Shown: piece by piece, positions 36,801-50,500 of the stretch | Position numbering within the stretch: position 1 is the first letter of the stretch | Layout: each line of letters starts with the position of its first letter | Origin: Plasmodium relictum | Lineage: Eukaryota > Apicomplexa > Aconoidasida > Haemosporida > Plasmodiidae | Length of the DNA: 64,000 nucleotides | Assembly (NCBI RefSeq): GCF_900005765.1 | Contig: NC_041686.1 | Location: 930,001-994,000, forward strand | Reading direction: 5' to 3' | The notes under the pieces: model-generated | Databases searched by the model: none | The model's input: only the letters and a program-made list of their open reading frames with translations | Told to the model about the DNA's origin: nothing | Program-made: the position numbers and the translations under genes

Positions 36801-39741
36801 TTTTAAGATTATATTTCGTTTCATTACCTAATTTCTTTCTATACAAGCTTTTTCTCCAATATAATGATGCTTTTTCATAATTTTTATTATTAAAGTTTTC
36901 AAGTGCAATGTCTTTTTCAAACTCATTAAAATTCTTGTTATCTAACTTTCCTAAAGTATTATTTTTTTTATCAATTAATAAATCCCATTCTTTTTTACAC
37001 AACTTATTTGAACTTAAATAATTATTAATTTTTTCTTTTTTTTTATTTATACCAACATTACTATTATATTTCTCTTTTAAATTTATATACATAATTTCTT
37101 TTTTTTCTTTATTTTCTTTCATATCTGTGTAAGTTTTATTATTGTAACATTCTTCCTTTTTATTTATTATAGCATTGCAAGATTCTCCTCCTTTTTTTAA
37201 ATTTTCATTATATTTGTCAAATATATCTTTGTACGAAGAATTATCAAAGTAATTTAATTTTAATTCATCTTCGTTTTGATTTTTTTTGCAATTATTCTGA
37301 TACCAATTGTGTTCTTTCTTTGAGTTATGCAAAATATTATTTTCATTAATATTATTATTTTTCGTTTTTTGAGGGGAATTATAATCTTTTGAATTACTTA
37401 ATTTCTTTTGAATAGTATGATTATGCATTTTTCTGACATCTTTGGAATATATATTATTATTAATAGTAATTAAATCGTTATTTTCTTTGTTTAAAACGTC
37501 TTCATTTTTTATGTTTTTTTTTTTATGATGCAATGATTCTTTATTGGAAATATTGAAATAAGATATATCTTTATTAATTTTGGTACTATAATTATGTAAA
37601 TGTTTTTTTTTCTTTAATATTTTACTATATTTTTGAAATATATTAATTTTGTTATTTATATTTTTAACTATATAAAAATTAGATTCTTTTATGTTGTTTT
37701 TAATAAATAATTTTTTTTTTTTCTTACAATTTTCTAAAAATTTATTATAATAACAATAGACATGAAAATACGTAAAACATGAAGGAAACATACATTTACT
37801 TTTTATTCCGATAAACTCTTTACAGAATATGCAAATTTGATTACTATTATTTTTTATGACTTCTATCGTTTTTTCTTTTATTTGTTTTAATATCTTTAAA
37901 TTAATAAAATCTCTTTTATATATTAGTTGTTCTATTTCTTTGAATAGATTATTATATTCATTTTGCTTAATTATGCTTAAATTTATTTCATTTTTAGTAT
38001 GATTATTTGCAATGTATAATAAATCATTCATAAAATAATTTTCTTCATTTATAATATTATAGTTATTTATGTCGCTACAATATATAAAATTTTTATCTTT
38101 ATAATATTGTAAATTATGATCACTTACGCTTGTTAAATTTCCTTTCTTTTTATCTTCTTTTTTTCTTTCCTGAAAAAATTCTTTATTATTAATATTATTA
38201 TTAAGTAAGCTATCCTTATTCATATTTGACATATCATTATGTAAAAAATTAAAATTACATGAATTAATATTTTTTAAAGTATCATTATCAATTGAGTTAC
38301 AGTGTGCCTCCTTATCATTTTCGTTATTATAAAAAGTGTTATAATTTAATTTGCTATTTAAACTGAAACAATTTAGGTTTATTTGATTGTTATTTAGTAT
38401 AAAATTATAATAAATTAAATTTTTAATTTGCTTAATTGTTAAATTATAATAATAGGGATTTAACAAAAAATTAAATGAGTGATTATTAGTTAATATGTTA
38501 TAATTATTTAACAATTCTGTTTTAATTTTTTTGATTATAGTGTCATTTACTGATTTTAAGTTATTATACAAATTTATAAAATAATCTTCGTTATAATGAT
38601 TAAAAAAAAAATATTCAAAATAAACGTGCAATATTGAATTGTTTTTTGTAATATCATTATAATATAAACAACATAAATGAAACCAAAGATTCTTTTTTTT
38701 TTTTTTCATAAGTACATTTTTATTTGTTCTTTCACATATGCTACATTTAATTTCTTCGCCACACTCTTCCTTAAATTCTTTTATTTGTTCGTAAGTATAA
38801 TTAATAGAAGTATTTTTAAAATTATCGAGAGTTATAATTCCATTCAATTTTTTATTTTTTTTTATTTTTACATTATCTGTGTTATAATAATATTCTGATA
38901 AATAAAAATTTCTATTAAAAATTGTATCCGATTGATATCCATTACTTAAAAGGTTTCTAAAACTTTTTTTTTTATTTAGATATTTTAATTTTTTTAATTT
39001 TCTATAATTATTATTTAACTCATTATCACTTATATATTTATTAACCTTTTTTAAATAACTATATGCTTCTTTTTTTTTACTTATGTTTACTTCATTAATT
39101 TTTTCTTTCATGTCATCATCTTTTAAATAAGAAAAATGATATTTATTATAATTATCGTATAAGCTTTTTATATCATTTTTTGAATTATTATAATTGTTAG
39201 ATTCTAAACATATATCACAAATAAAATTATTTAGACTAAAGTTGTCACAAAATGTTTTATAACAATATGCATGAAAATACAAAGAACAACCTTTGCATCT
39301 TTCAAGGTATTCTGAATTGTTATTAATCAAACAAATAGTGCATGTTTTATTTTTTGTATTACTGAAAAAATGACTTTCAATTTTTTTATATCCATTCTTT
39401 AGAAAAAGTTGTTGTTCCTTTATATTTTTTGCTTTTTTTTTTTTTCCCTTTTTTAACTTGGTTATTAGTTTTTCTTCTTCATGAATTTCTAAATCTCTTT
39501 TATAAACATTTTCATTAGAATATTTATTTTTTATGTTATAAAAATAATTAGTTTTATTTGAAAATAACAAAGAAAAAAATAGTTCTACATTTACATTTAA
39601 TGTGGAACTCTCATCTTTAATATAAGAGTTATTATTTGTTTCTTCATATATGTTATGAAAAATATGTTCATTGCGAAATTCATCTTTGCTATAATATTTT
39701 AAAATATCTAGATAACTTTTTTTTGTTGTTTTAATGTCCAT
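24868..39741 (-). CDS. Giant multi-PHD zinc-finger chromatin protein
   Basis: A single exon of about 4957 aa from the ATG at 39741. The frame is open to another ATG at 39813, but those 24 extra codons encode a Phe-rich hydrophobic string from T-rich leader DNA and would give a nuclear protein a false signal peptide. Cys/His clusters, numbered from 39813: PHD CTICL...CKGCSLYFHAYC...CDIC (157-205); CSIC...WFHLCC (352); IFCKEF...CTYFHVYC-like (660); PHD CSVCF...CIGCSIYIHKYC...CDKC (2830-2880); CFICKKYGGALKK...HIFC plus CCICNQRG...CSKYFHPLCAY (2956-3097, an extended-PHD arrangement as in BRPF/JADE/AF10 proteins); and CNICKKKS...CYKAFHISC...CNSHC (3882-3936). The remainder is Asn/Lys low complexity plus a Ser-rich block. 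Multi-PHD proteins read histone tails and scaffold chromatin complexes. The family is certain; the histone mark is unknown. Confidence 0.88.
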   Translation of the reverse strand: MDIKTTKKSYLDILKYYSKDEFRNEHIFHNIYEETNNNSYIKDESSTLNVNVELFFSLLFSNKTNYFYNIKNKYSNENVYKRDLEIHEEEKLITKLKKGKKKKAKNIKEQQLFLKNGYKKIESHFFSNTKNKTCTICLINNNSEYLERCKGCSLYFHAYCYKTFCDNFSLNNFICDICLESNNYNNSKNDIKSLYDNYNKYHFSYLKDDDMKEKINEVNISKKKEAYSYLKKVNKYISDNELNNNYRKLKKLKYLNKKKSFRNLLSNGYQSDTIFNRNFYLSEYYYNTDNVKIKKNKKLNGIITLDNFKNTSINYTYEQIKEFKEECGEEIKCSICERTNKNVLMKKKKKNLWFHLCCLYYNDITKNNSILHVYFEYFFFNHYNEDYFINLYNNLKSVNDTIIKKIKTELLNNYNILTNNHSFNFLLNPYYYNLTIKQIKNLIYYNFILNNNQINLNCFSLNSKLNYNTFYNNENDKEAHCNSIDNDTLKNINSCNFNFLHNDMSNMNKDSLLNNNINNKEFFQERKKEDKKKGNLTSVSDHNLQYYKDKNFIYCSDINNYNIINEENYFMNDLLYIANNHTKNEINLSIIKQNEYNNLFKEIEQLIYKRDFINLKILKQIKEKTIEVIKNNSNQICIFCKEFIGIKSKCMFPSCFTYFHVYCYYNKFLENCKKKKKLFIKNNIKESNFYIVKNINNKINIFQKYSKILKKKKHLHNYSTKINKDISYFNISNKESLHHKKKNIKNEDVLNKENNDLITINNNIYSKDVRKMHNHTIQKKLSNSKDYNSPQKTKNNNINENNILHNSKKEHNWYQNNCKKNQNEDELKLNYFDNSSYKDIFDKYNENLKKGGESCNAIINKKEECYNNKTYTDMKENKEKKEIMYINLKEKYNSNVGINKKKEKINNYLSSNKLCKKEWDLLIDKKNNTLGKLDNKNFNEFEKDIALENFNNKNYEKASLYWRKSLYRKKLGNETKYNLKKKSYDSFYNCKKILNDDRLSSIDLSLPNSNEKNIYVSKLDNLDEESSYVSSLFSSSTKYFSSSALTNKSSVRSLSSSSKSSYSSIHSSISPSSSSSSSFYSSSNYSNSYSYSSSSHPTSSSFVSCLSSVSSSSLYNFNDSYPSSCEDNFKYYKTKLQSSKLNNRYNDMKKTKDHERNEIKNVNYENEEENNNNFLSVGLLACNLENVNNNNVYINTIKLTMCPLHNNEKDIRTVMNLKMNTLGNKKYDNLNNIFYHYYNSFLHSLFFSNKYIHIMNEEEAEESENKERKDIKNQQYVKEQVEESKKNYDNVQENNYCINIENKKQACVNKRKYNIKYNYDKKKNNNINIENDNKNNNETNQKNDVETDKFSKKKKKKKLNNLFSYNIDKMKNNKQSNKIFKKNKNAKDEFNIKNSIQMLNSLKSEHEKNTINDVPYNRQILEKIEINTIKRKKSNKKEERKNTNDTKLSIRDFNNKNEETYGNSMTESYKEDHNSNKNEKEKKNQSLIKDKIEKENKNEKEEEEENKNENEKDKDLIYKINEFDEINKNDYEKLEYVKDDSINESNEKNLQSFIKYFDKIIENVETSSIIKNNICEGIYFLRQQNGLNIFQKFSGQFKKHLKIQNKKKKKKKKKKHLGDISILRKINVDIQKGNNKKNNNSDLKKKVNINKYSYLFYRLPLFIFGQKYVNDVDNLKSIYQIKNFFQQNCEFDTSANILSVIELLKNYANHKIFKKNVLSNKTPNDKEEKYKINNNNIKVSSDNENEITNLYNFKINSEYNNTATSCNNEKNSIKEKMNFDEIFYSSEKIKNNTYLNEDIDMNMENIENMFFLNKKMQNNSLNEIDLTIRDKKLTEMNTDVLNRKCFINSDNLKNNENNILNKIKFEYGKTLYAYNELNLNNKIKGKVNKLGDSNYNNCNDTHNTFASNKNKDIDHKNTKIVDDELCKGALSPNKSFNIVFTLFDNGNNIYLLIYESEKDNRKKFTKNKQLKKNEFNNIDYFFNELYNNLHLKNSNENINSILENIFFNNINNNYYSNNSEKLNNLKIDGTVLNKNILQNILKNFNLFSISRNTSIKLVSIFELTYYDYLFIKKHRFFYSKKGVKIYDNCNNLYEIKNNDNEVTEIKNDENEKLKKHFNLLSRELNKIINNNYKEDYNILNSKSIIANDNNIIDENVHLRDNKISNLSNITLHNLNSFEKKNSNVNIFQNTKVLNIDGNKNKNIRINKYTNENQKNANLNISYKNKILHKKISKNIYKKKNKHKKRNKKYFPIINNTFPLNSININNNDISNNTDFIINEYINNKTYDSDIKDYLNDIINIYNNFNIINGLENNNNIDENKLLLTNSFSNYDIYKLFLLDNTELKYFSNNEDKKKYLKDIFINKNILLNFKNSIVKKKQMEFLNENINNKNCEETNYNFLDINNILCFEDNKNKFLKKMSKDNFEELKTNNYIIKNEEEINNNDKIRNEEKINSNDEVRNEEEIKNIKTIDVYKELDKNKNANNWDTINSENFNLTNNKDIVNSLLNCYKTNDTLNILIKNNRTFNSNFIKENSNKLCDDSKNNVSNKILNHLKNNLKKEERKFYDYFNVNNCNENFNMLIDNSYEKIKNLYDNLNEEIIKNKIILISRIIEENHMYNLSDIPIYVNFVFYKYSCVNNWNNLIHNLRDSFLKEEAHFFNIKNNITTDDTKSSEIFLESSNNINTIRNEEMQSNCTFYNDNKTAKHINEEYKQHTSVSNINKYVNNNNENDECDNNNNNNDINISNISTIITTTNISTTKTNTATDAIDISNPHDDTNVVNYNKNNINETNEIANNLIINKNEAMHNAICSVCFNTEMNNINILYKCIGCSIYIHKYCYGIYQKNKNDDFLCDKCAISKFFKKKLQNEDLNKNIGNIKKKKKFNGNYNSNINKDNYNNKLNENDKDLDDNSNILCDNNKDLDDNFINKSFENLNCFICKKYGGALKKTTSKSFVHIFCVLFFISHVFCLNIYNLNYWNINNLNSFEDICCICNQRGFVINCCYNEHFEINNSNNTTNNSYIKNNKCSKYFHPLCAYLEGYHMKVEIYDDKFITTFFYDNCFSLFKIITYCNDHLPLDAYENRNEVKKKRNKYYINNECVSYFNCCEKILKKKDNNINRFNKVQSLHNKQNDNIASFINFNDTNIKKEKYNKNSSITNLDNSNENIQKNNLPIIFKNEHKYVQENYKIITKEYGNNEEHEKNKLDKIIKNNKEIDKKNTNYNNKNDDKNKIEKISKIHIDKNESNDIEIIKIIENDKNKHIINNVSFEKRNNEKNSEEKTNLFNVKDINVKSMNPFNKSDEIKCRVEKNNVSKKTITENLLIKNCSDNKNSLNICDKSNSYKHQTQESRIHETEGKLIDCDLLNNNKNSSTNLLNNTKMNSKILKENVISNKINNNCNELKDLKEKEMKIYDIDRIDDNIKTKDYLKNNNNNTLISQDKRNITNISNEKYTTQILNFIENKNKLENLSSQKNLLFKNIELKKEDLQKAHENYILDKDNNEKDNYKLKLKININDVYRSYKKLMKKKHVKYQVNGILKNIENCGITKSKKENKKSKYMSMKLKEENKEINNSYPNDSLSYNKNRKKIELAKNGNIQKKENMSYIEENVHDLIKSYNNYSYYQNLRNNVFSLYFIDRNVNDYKLVVCSACENLRSKFYSSQEKNNILNLLYTNTYFLQKKNKIKKSKKVYFFNYCHINDKRQEMLKLINFKMLMGCEKCSYFILEKNFFFHLIDKNYLSSCDDSLVVNTNLNMIQLYESKKNKENNKIHDSYIPNKNLREDEEKECFRKCLFEEKNNHSKNYASVYFFKNFCVEIFTHKFLLKKKLLFNDTILRYMIFHNKYSVKNKKHYFNTSIKRVDIKGSICNICKKKSYFLIKCSFEKCYKAFHISCINKKRQFHKFSIEFNIKNSYHIYCNSHCSNTNNFQIKLNLFLLLKVLLKLNNPLIEYIKNKFYKNNIFINYILNSKSLMNSMDVYREKSENKSLKEKLYSNKKGEHFIKTYSKEEINLSNNKQEISYAQNYLKSLKNIDNSVAFTNELNMNFRKKKLKLEENKIFKITKIKNKEKKIIIIFKFLQNLINRNSLFIKLLNDKYYKELKKSTVNNIILEKIEIFKLFLYSLIFSILYPRNMIFKIMDCSYRNILKNYDSVVYNFYYFILNNYKLIKKKYFQKVNIFNNFHSNITENLEEFNFDKFIENFFMKKVVNNIRKEKYKDINKLKKVNKNSSIKKKYTNKNFISNDDKNIENVNPNIDLKMKKKINKKTGLDLSTLKADKAYPDTLEKKKKIIEELNTFFIYEKRKKPSEPSFIFENYESRNKEFIKDSESCYLKESETKLKNRHNEKTKNENQHNYQNKEDIKENFTNLLFEDKIIKNEKISNQNYLLEKKKIEEKCMFLNECNKKKGSCYNGNDKEYKKNLNECNKKKINLNEFDKNKLILSENIKRKDEGNLKKLNKKKVKGLNGNNKKKENFNKIDKTKKRKFTENDNINISLFNENLKKKENLSENDTKENKVDGTLVNYYKEYNKELKFNSKNKIDQNSSYNKEKKAKSKNLHVDHNNSLSDFEYKNSLNPSNYVFMDTNIKYKKRKKSPLNNEKNNQKCEMPYLFKEKKKEILYKNSNIKPINCSNYNLQSSYSLKKKYLTINKEEKNKIKNEEINIEVNYKENNVKNEKYTHKNINCNSINTKNENTQEEIISKKKNDKELTIQKQISKNKYNKKKIFKLNYMKNSSKINTENTIMNTLTNRKKNKLNENHKKIEIIAKLDEENIKIDRYNDKSEETNNKDDKKDRKMDEINGKNNECTQFYKNNDKTDENSNEIHESNHNMNEICNKVNENNNIRNECYNTSEISFKSIEEDKDKNNDLKIKKKIVEKEFFLPDEKNEKKNFNKCIKNKYMKNEENNFIDILEYLEENTCNYKCYYKNIINTLHFNNDLSNDEYIEYILPLNDTKKVGINEKIIKRKTK
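26213..26580 (-). repeat. Degenerate Lys/Asn repeat in PHD protein
   Basis: The encoded protein repeats a motif of roughly 11-20 residues resembling LNE-NKKK-NLNE-DK, visible as LNECNKKKINLNEFDKNK, GLNGNNKKKENFNK and FNENLKKKENLSEN. At the DNA level the minus-strand AAAAAG/AATGAA runs recur with poly-A tracts between. This is slippage-type low-complexity expansion without a recognisable fold. Confidence 0.6.
36396..36690 (-). repeat. Ser-rich low-complexity block in PHD protein
   Basis: About 100 residues (roughly 1041-1140, numbered from 39813) that are mostly Ser, with Tyr, Phe and a few Val/Leu, for example SSLSSSSKSSYSSIHSS and SPSSSSSSSFYSSSNYS. The DNA uses TCT/TCA/TCC/AGT codons and is visibly richer in G and C than everything around it. 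It could be a phosphorylation-rich linker (inference). Confidence 0.8.
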
Positions 39742-41473
39742 GTCTTCATTATTTATTTTACTGTGAAGTTTATTAAAAAAAAAAAGAAATAAAATAAAAT
39801 AAAATAAGAACAAATTAAAGAAAAAATGTTCTTTTTTAAATTTATAACGAACAAAGCATTTTTGCTTTTTTTTTTTTTAAACTTCTATCCAGTTGATTCC
39901 TTTTAAATATTCATATTTTTAAATATCATGTTTTTAATTTTCATTTAATTTTCATATTTTTAAATTTATGTTTGAAATATACATATATAAATACGAATAA
40001 TTATAATTAAAAATACAATATCATCCTTATTAAGAGAGAAAAAGTGTAAAATTTAAAGTTATTTTATTTTATTTTATTTTAATTTTTTTTTTTTTTATTC
40101 CTTCATTAATGAAAAATTATTAAAACTTAGAGAAAAAAAAAAAAAACTTAAATTTTAAAATTAAAATGTGGCATAATTTTTATATTTTTAATATTTAATT
40201 ACATTTTTTAAAATATTTATTCAATGACTTAAACATGTACATGTAATTTAAAAAAAGTAACTTAAAATAGCTCATTGAATAGAGATAAACTTTTGAATTT
40301 AAAAAAGAGAAATAAATAACTCTACAACCAAAAAAAAATATTAAAATATAAAATTATCTTATATTATTATTTTATTCTTGTTGTTTCAATTAGTAAAAAA
40401 TATAAATGTATATGTATATATCTATATACATGTGTCAGCGGTTAAGAGAAATAATAAAGTATATGCAAAAAAATTTAAATTATTTTATAATGGAATATGA
40501 CTTCATTTAATATTTCTTAAAAGATACAAAACCTAGCCTAATGTTTTATGTTAGAAATGTATATTTTATTTTTATGTACTTAATTTATATATATATATAT
40601 TTTATAAAAATTAAATTATAATATGAATCAATGAAATATAAACTCATAAAATTGTGACATATGCAGTTTACTTCTAAAACTTTTAATAAAGAGATATATG
40701 CTTGATGTTAAGATGCATATGAATAGTTTTCATTTAAAAAAATTAAAAATAAATATTATTATTTTTATAATTTTATATATGTTTGATAAATAAAAAGAAC
40801 TGAAATACTCATAGTTAATATAAAATAGTGAAATTTATATTTTTTCATATACGCTTACCTTTTTATATATTATAATTTTATTGCTGTATTTCTTTTTTTC
40901 TTTTTTTCTTTTTCTTTTTTTTTTTAAATCCAAAATATAATAATGCTTTTCTTATTTTTTTTTTTATTTATATATTATATTTTTCTTCGATAAAAAAAAT
41001 CTAAAAATTTATTAATTTATCAAAAAATGACATGGTTATTAAAAATACAAAAAAAAAAAAAATATATATATATATATATATAAATAAAAAGTTTAAATTT
41101 AATTTCATTAGAGATAAAATAATATTAGATAATTTGAAAAATATTGAAAACATATTTACTAAAAATATAAAAAAAAATTACTGTTGCATATTTAAATATA
41201 TATATATATGTGTGAATTGGTTAACAAATGCAATAATATAAAATTAAAAATATTTAAAAAATTACAAGAATACCTATAAGAATAGTATACTATTATATAA
41301 TATGAATAAAACAAAAAACAAATTAAGCACAAAAAAAAAAGAAAAAAAAGGAAGAAAAAGAGAAATAAACTAAGAATATCAAAAATTTTATAGTTTTCAA
41401 AATCTTATAAAAGCTAAAAAGTAAAAAAAGCAAAATAAAATGAAAAAAATTTAATTTAGTTTTTTTTTTCTAC
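39742..41473. other. 1.7 kb spacer between PHD and CDPK3 genes
   Basis: PHD promoter/5' UTR followed by the CDPK3 3' UTR on the minus strand. T-rich next to the PHD start. A 69-codon frame at 41032-41241 is homopolymer- and (TA)n-encoded and is rejected. The rest is (TA)n, A/T runs and no conserved motif that I can name. Confidence 0.55.
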
Positions 41474-45777
<4,304 letters not shown>

Positions 45778-46845
45778 TTATATATTTTTAATTATATGAA
45801 TAGTAATGTCAATATTTATATTTTTTATAAAAGAATATTTTATAGGATAGCTACCAAAATCTGAGATTTTTATTTTTTTATTTTTTATTTTTTCATACAT
45901 ATCATCATTTTCTCTTATTAATCCTCTTGTTAAAAACTGAAAGGTAATAAAAAAAAAAATAAAATAAATAAATACTTCTTATATATATACTACTACTGCT
46001 AACAATAACATAATTTAAATGATATTTTATGAAATAAATAAAAATCAAATGTAAGCATCTATTAATAAAATATAATATTATATTAAAATAATATTAAAGT
46101 TAAATCCCTTTTAAAAGAAAAGGATTAATAGTTCAAGAAAAAGTATTATTATTACTATATTTAGGTATTAATAAATATAATAACTAATAAATATGCATAT
46201 ATATAATTTTTATAATTTTAACAATGTCCTCATGTAATTTAATTCTTAAATAAATAAATATATGTATATATATATATATAATATGCATATAATATTCTTT
46301 ATTTTATAATATATAGAAATTACATAATCTAATACATCTTCCTGAGTGACAACAAATTTTTCGTCTTTGTCAAAATAAAAAACAATAATTGAATTATTCA
46401 ATTTTTTTTTATAATTCCACATAAAACTAGTTTTTATTTCATCTATATATCTGAGTGTGTTTTCTTTTATCTCCTTTTCTATTAATTCATCGGGGGTACT
46501 TCGATAACCAAGTTTTTGAGGTATAATGTAATTAAAAGCATGAGATAATTTTACTTTTTTTATTTCTCCTATTGGAATTTAAAAAATTTAATTATTATTT
46601 TATAATATATATCTTTATAAAAATTTAAGGGTAAATTTCTATTTTTTCATAAAAAAACCTTTTTTTCCTATATCATTATCACTACTTACAGTGATGTGAA
46701 CTAATTTCTCCTTTTTTTTGTTTTTTTTTTTTGTCGCATATAATACACAATTTGATTTTTTTACGTTATTTATTAAATATCCATTTAATAATAAACGCAA
46801 GAATAACGAATAAAAAAAAAGAAAAAAGAAAAAAGCAGAATGCAT
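45778..46845 (-). CDS. Ribosomal protein bL9, apicoplast-targeted
   Basis: Three exons: 46845-46659, 46568-46324 and 45936-45778 (introns 90 and 387 nt; first junction phase 1, second phase 0), encoding about 196 aa. The N-terminus (MHSAFFFFLFFYSLFLRLLL) is a signal peptide-like stretch followed by a basic Asn/Lys-rich transit-like segment (NNVKKSNCVLYATKKKNKKKEK), the classical bipartite apicoplast leader. The mature part starts LVHITVSSDNDIGKKGEIKK, then VKLSHAFNYIIPQKLGYRST, the bacterial-type L9 N-domain (E. coli-like pattern of LGxKGxxVxVxxGYARNxLxPxG). After a linker helix the C-domain reads FVVTQEDVLDYFLTRGL and KIKISDFGSYPIKYSF. The tRNA-like GYARN core is altered to LSHAFNY. It belongs to the 50S subunit of the plastid ribosome. 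No single exon looks like L9 on its own, so splicing is essential to see it. Confidence 0.87.
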
Positions 46846-47565
46846 TTTTTTCTTTTTATTTTATTAGTAGAACAGTTTTTTTCATTATATTTTATCAGAA
46901 TTATCTTTTACATTTTATTAGTGTATTTTTCATTTTTTTCTTAATTTTTTTTTTTTAAATTAACTTATAATTCAACATATGATCTTAACAAAAAATGGAA
47001 TTATAAAATTATAAAAAAAAAAAAAAAAAAGTTTTTTAAAAATAAAGAACATAAAGATAAAATTGAAATAAAAAAAAAAAAAAATTGAAAAAGCATTAAA
47101 GAATAATTAATATTGTGAAAAAAATTTACAAGTTTCAAAACTCCCCCCAAAAAAAAAAAAAAAATAAAGTGAAGTTCCCGTTTTCCTTTTTATTATTTTT
47201 CTTTTTTTAGTGTTTTAAATACAATCTTGAATATTATATGATGATATTTTTATAAATATATATTCAAATGTAATTAACTTATTCATTTGAATTTATGTAT
47301 ACTTAAATTTTGTACCTATATATATATATAATTTTTTTATGTTTACATTTTAATATGTTTGTTCTTCTATATTAATTTACAATATTTGAAAATAATGATT
47401 CTATATGTACTGAATTTGTGTAAAATGAAAAAATAAATGCAGTAATATATTTTAAGAATAATAATATAACAAAAATAGAAAAATTATAACAAGATTAATT
47501 CAATGGAAAAAGAAATACACGAAATAAAAGGGAGAAAACAGTTTATCTTTTTATAAAAAACAATC
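46846..47565. promoter_or_regulatory. Divergent promoter spacer bL9 / RAP-like gene
   Basis: 720 bp between divergent start codons, expected to hold both promoters. It contains an unusual C7 run (47143-47149) embedded in A tracts. No further motif can be defended. Confidence 0.5.
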
Positions 47566-50500
47566 ATGAACTCTATATTAAGGATTCAGGTAAAGATATA
47601 TATATATAGTAGATGCATTATTTAAATTAAAATTATATGTAATAAATCATAATTAAATATCATAAATAAAAAATTATAATAATTTAATCTAGAACAACAA
47701 TATATATTTATATGTATATTTATTTTTTTTTTTTAGTTAATTAGAAAAATACATTCTTTAGTACCGAAAACAGATAATAAAAATTTAAAAAAAGTAATAA
47801 CATATATTAATAATTATGATGATAATATAAACCAACTAAAGAAAAGAAGAGAGTATCTTAACTTATTAAGGAATATTTATAATACTATACCCTCAAGATT
47901 AAATGAAAAGGAAATATGGAAGGATTTTTTAAATAAATTAAAAACAGAAAAATCATACTTAAAATTAAAGGAAATAATTAAAAAGAATACTATGATATAT
48001 GATTCTCTAATTTCTAGACAAATTATATTTCTTTATTATATAGGTATATGCTTATATAATTTAATTTTTCATGAATCTTTTATATTTTTATTATAATATT
48101 TATTTTCTTTTTTTTCTTTTTTAATAGGATTTGATGATGAAATAACATATTTGTTAGATAGACTAGAACACAAATTAAGAAAATGTAGTGAAAATAATTT
48201 CAAAGAATGCGATAAATACATTAATGAAGATATTAACGATGTCATAAAGATGCTATATGTGTTATATTATTTTAGAAATAAAGAAAATGACTACAAACAT
48301 GTTATTTTATTATTTGATAAATTTATTTATCATAGTAAAAAGTATCCTGTTAATAATTTAAAGTATTTATTTTATTTTCATTTATTTTATTTTAATATGA
48401 ATAATTCATTATTAAAAATACATAAATGCCTAGAAAAATATAGACATTTATTATTAACAGAACAATTAATGCTTCTAATTCGTTATATAAACATATACTT
48501 AAAATACTTATACTTACATAATGTTATTAAACATAAAAATGACACAACTCATGAAGAAAAAATCAATAACAAAGAAAATGAGTTGTTTAATGATTATTTA
48601 TTCATTAATAATAAAAAAAATGGAGAAGTAAAAATTTTAAATAATCATGAGGATAGTAATAGAAAAGAAATGATAGCAAAAGAAATAAATATTTTTATTA
48701 ATAATTTGTTTAGAATAAATAAAAATGAAAAGGAATATTTTATATTTGATAGTTTTGATGATATAGAAATTAAAAATAGTTGCGTAAAAAGTTGTTCAAT
48801 AAGAGAAAAAGAAATCCTTTTTAATAGAAATATTGTGATTAATGAAAAAACAAACAAAATAAATATAAAAGATAGGGAACTTTTAATTACAAATTGCGAA
48901 AATAGTATTAATAAAGATAAATATATATCAAAGAATGATGTTAATCAAAATGATGATTTGTTAAATTTAAATGAAGATAATGCTTTAGATAGAAAAAACA
49001 ATCCAATTTTACAGGATAGTATAATTGATAATGATAATGATAATAATAATATTAGTGAATATAATTTAAAATACAGAGGTATAGCAGAAGAATATTCTAA
49101 AAATAGAAAAATATTGAAAAAAGAAGAAATTATACTAACAGATAGTGAATTAAAATTATATAAGAATATATATAAATCTTGTGTGAAAGAAATTTTAAAA
49201 AATATTTTATTAAATAAAGAAAAGATAAGTCCTGATATCATGTGGAATAACTTTATAAGTAATTTTTTTAAGGATGAATATATATATTTGTTAATGAATG
49301 AATTAAAAAATAAAATGAATATTATAAATGAAGAAGATTTCATAGTTTTCTTAAAACAAGTGAAATTACTAAAATTGCATGAAAACTCTTCATTTTTCAC
49401 TATATCAAATTCATTTTTTAAAAATTATATTATTCAGAAAAAATATTTTAAAAATATAATGCTTGCTGATAAATTGACATATTATACCGATATTTTTTGT
49501 TATAATTCCTTTTTACAAAAATATATTCTATATATATATAAATTGAATTTTAGTAAGTTGACTATAAAAATATTAAAAAAGATAATTTCTAAATTATATT
49601 TTTATTTGCAACAGAACAAATCATTAATAAATGGATTTGACAAATTTATAAAAAGTACAATGATTAAAATAACTTTAAGTGGATCACTAAATGATATTGT
49701 AATGCTACTTTACTCTTTGAGACAGTATAACTTTTATAAAACGTATGTGAATAAAGAAAAAAACAGCAAACAATATATAAATAATGGCTATAACTTATTT
49801 TTTAGTGATCCTAATTATTTAGAAGAGAATGATTGTAAACATATTTATGATGAAATAAAAAAAAAAATAAAATGTCTATCTCCTTTAATTAGTTCGCAAG
49901 ATAATCTAAGAAATATAGAAAATTTTAACTTATTTCATTTAAGCAATTTTCATTTATTTCAGTTAAAAAATGATTACTTAAAAATATATGAATTAATATG
50001 TTATAGAACAATTATTGAGAAAAGGGAGATTGAAAAAATTAATTATGATAAATATTTTGATATAAATATTATTATAATGTTAAAAAAACAGTTAATTAAA
50101 TTATTTTGCATATTTTTAAATAAATTTTATGACTCAATAAAAAATGATAATAATACATTAAATATTTTTGAATGCATAAATAATTTTTTTATTGATAATC
50201 GAACTTATAATTTAAGAAAAAGTTCAAATGATGAAATATTTTCATCTTCAGAAGAAAAAATGAATAAAAATAACTTATTGATGTTTCATAGAGACTCAAA
50301 CAAAGGGATAAATGAAGTTAAGCAACATCTTCTAGATGCTAATGAATTAAATAAAAATAAATTTTATGAACATCATTTAATTGAAAATGAATTTATTAGA
50401 AGTGAATTAGATGAAAAGAAGTTAAATGAAAGCAAATTAAGTGACTATTCAAATTTTAGTGTTTTTAAAAAAGGAATTTCCTTATCAACAATGAATAACT

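Noticed and set aside
40852-40865. ACGCTTACCT string resembling the 5' end of U1 snRNA
   Set aside because: The match ends after TTACCT and the following sequence is T/A only; no Sm site or U1 stem-loops.
41032-41241. 69-codon plus-strand open frame in the PHD-CDPK3 spacer
   Set aside because: Made of (TA)n and poly-A codons; no conserved-looking segment; lies in UTR sequence.
47143-47149. C7 run in A-rich spacer
   Set aside because: A single run only; it cannot form a quadruplex, and no repeats are nearby.
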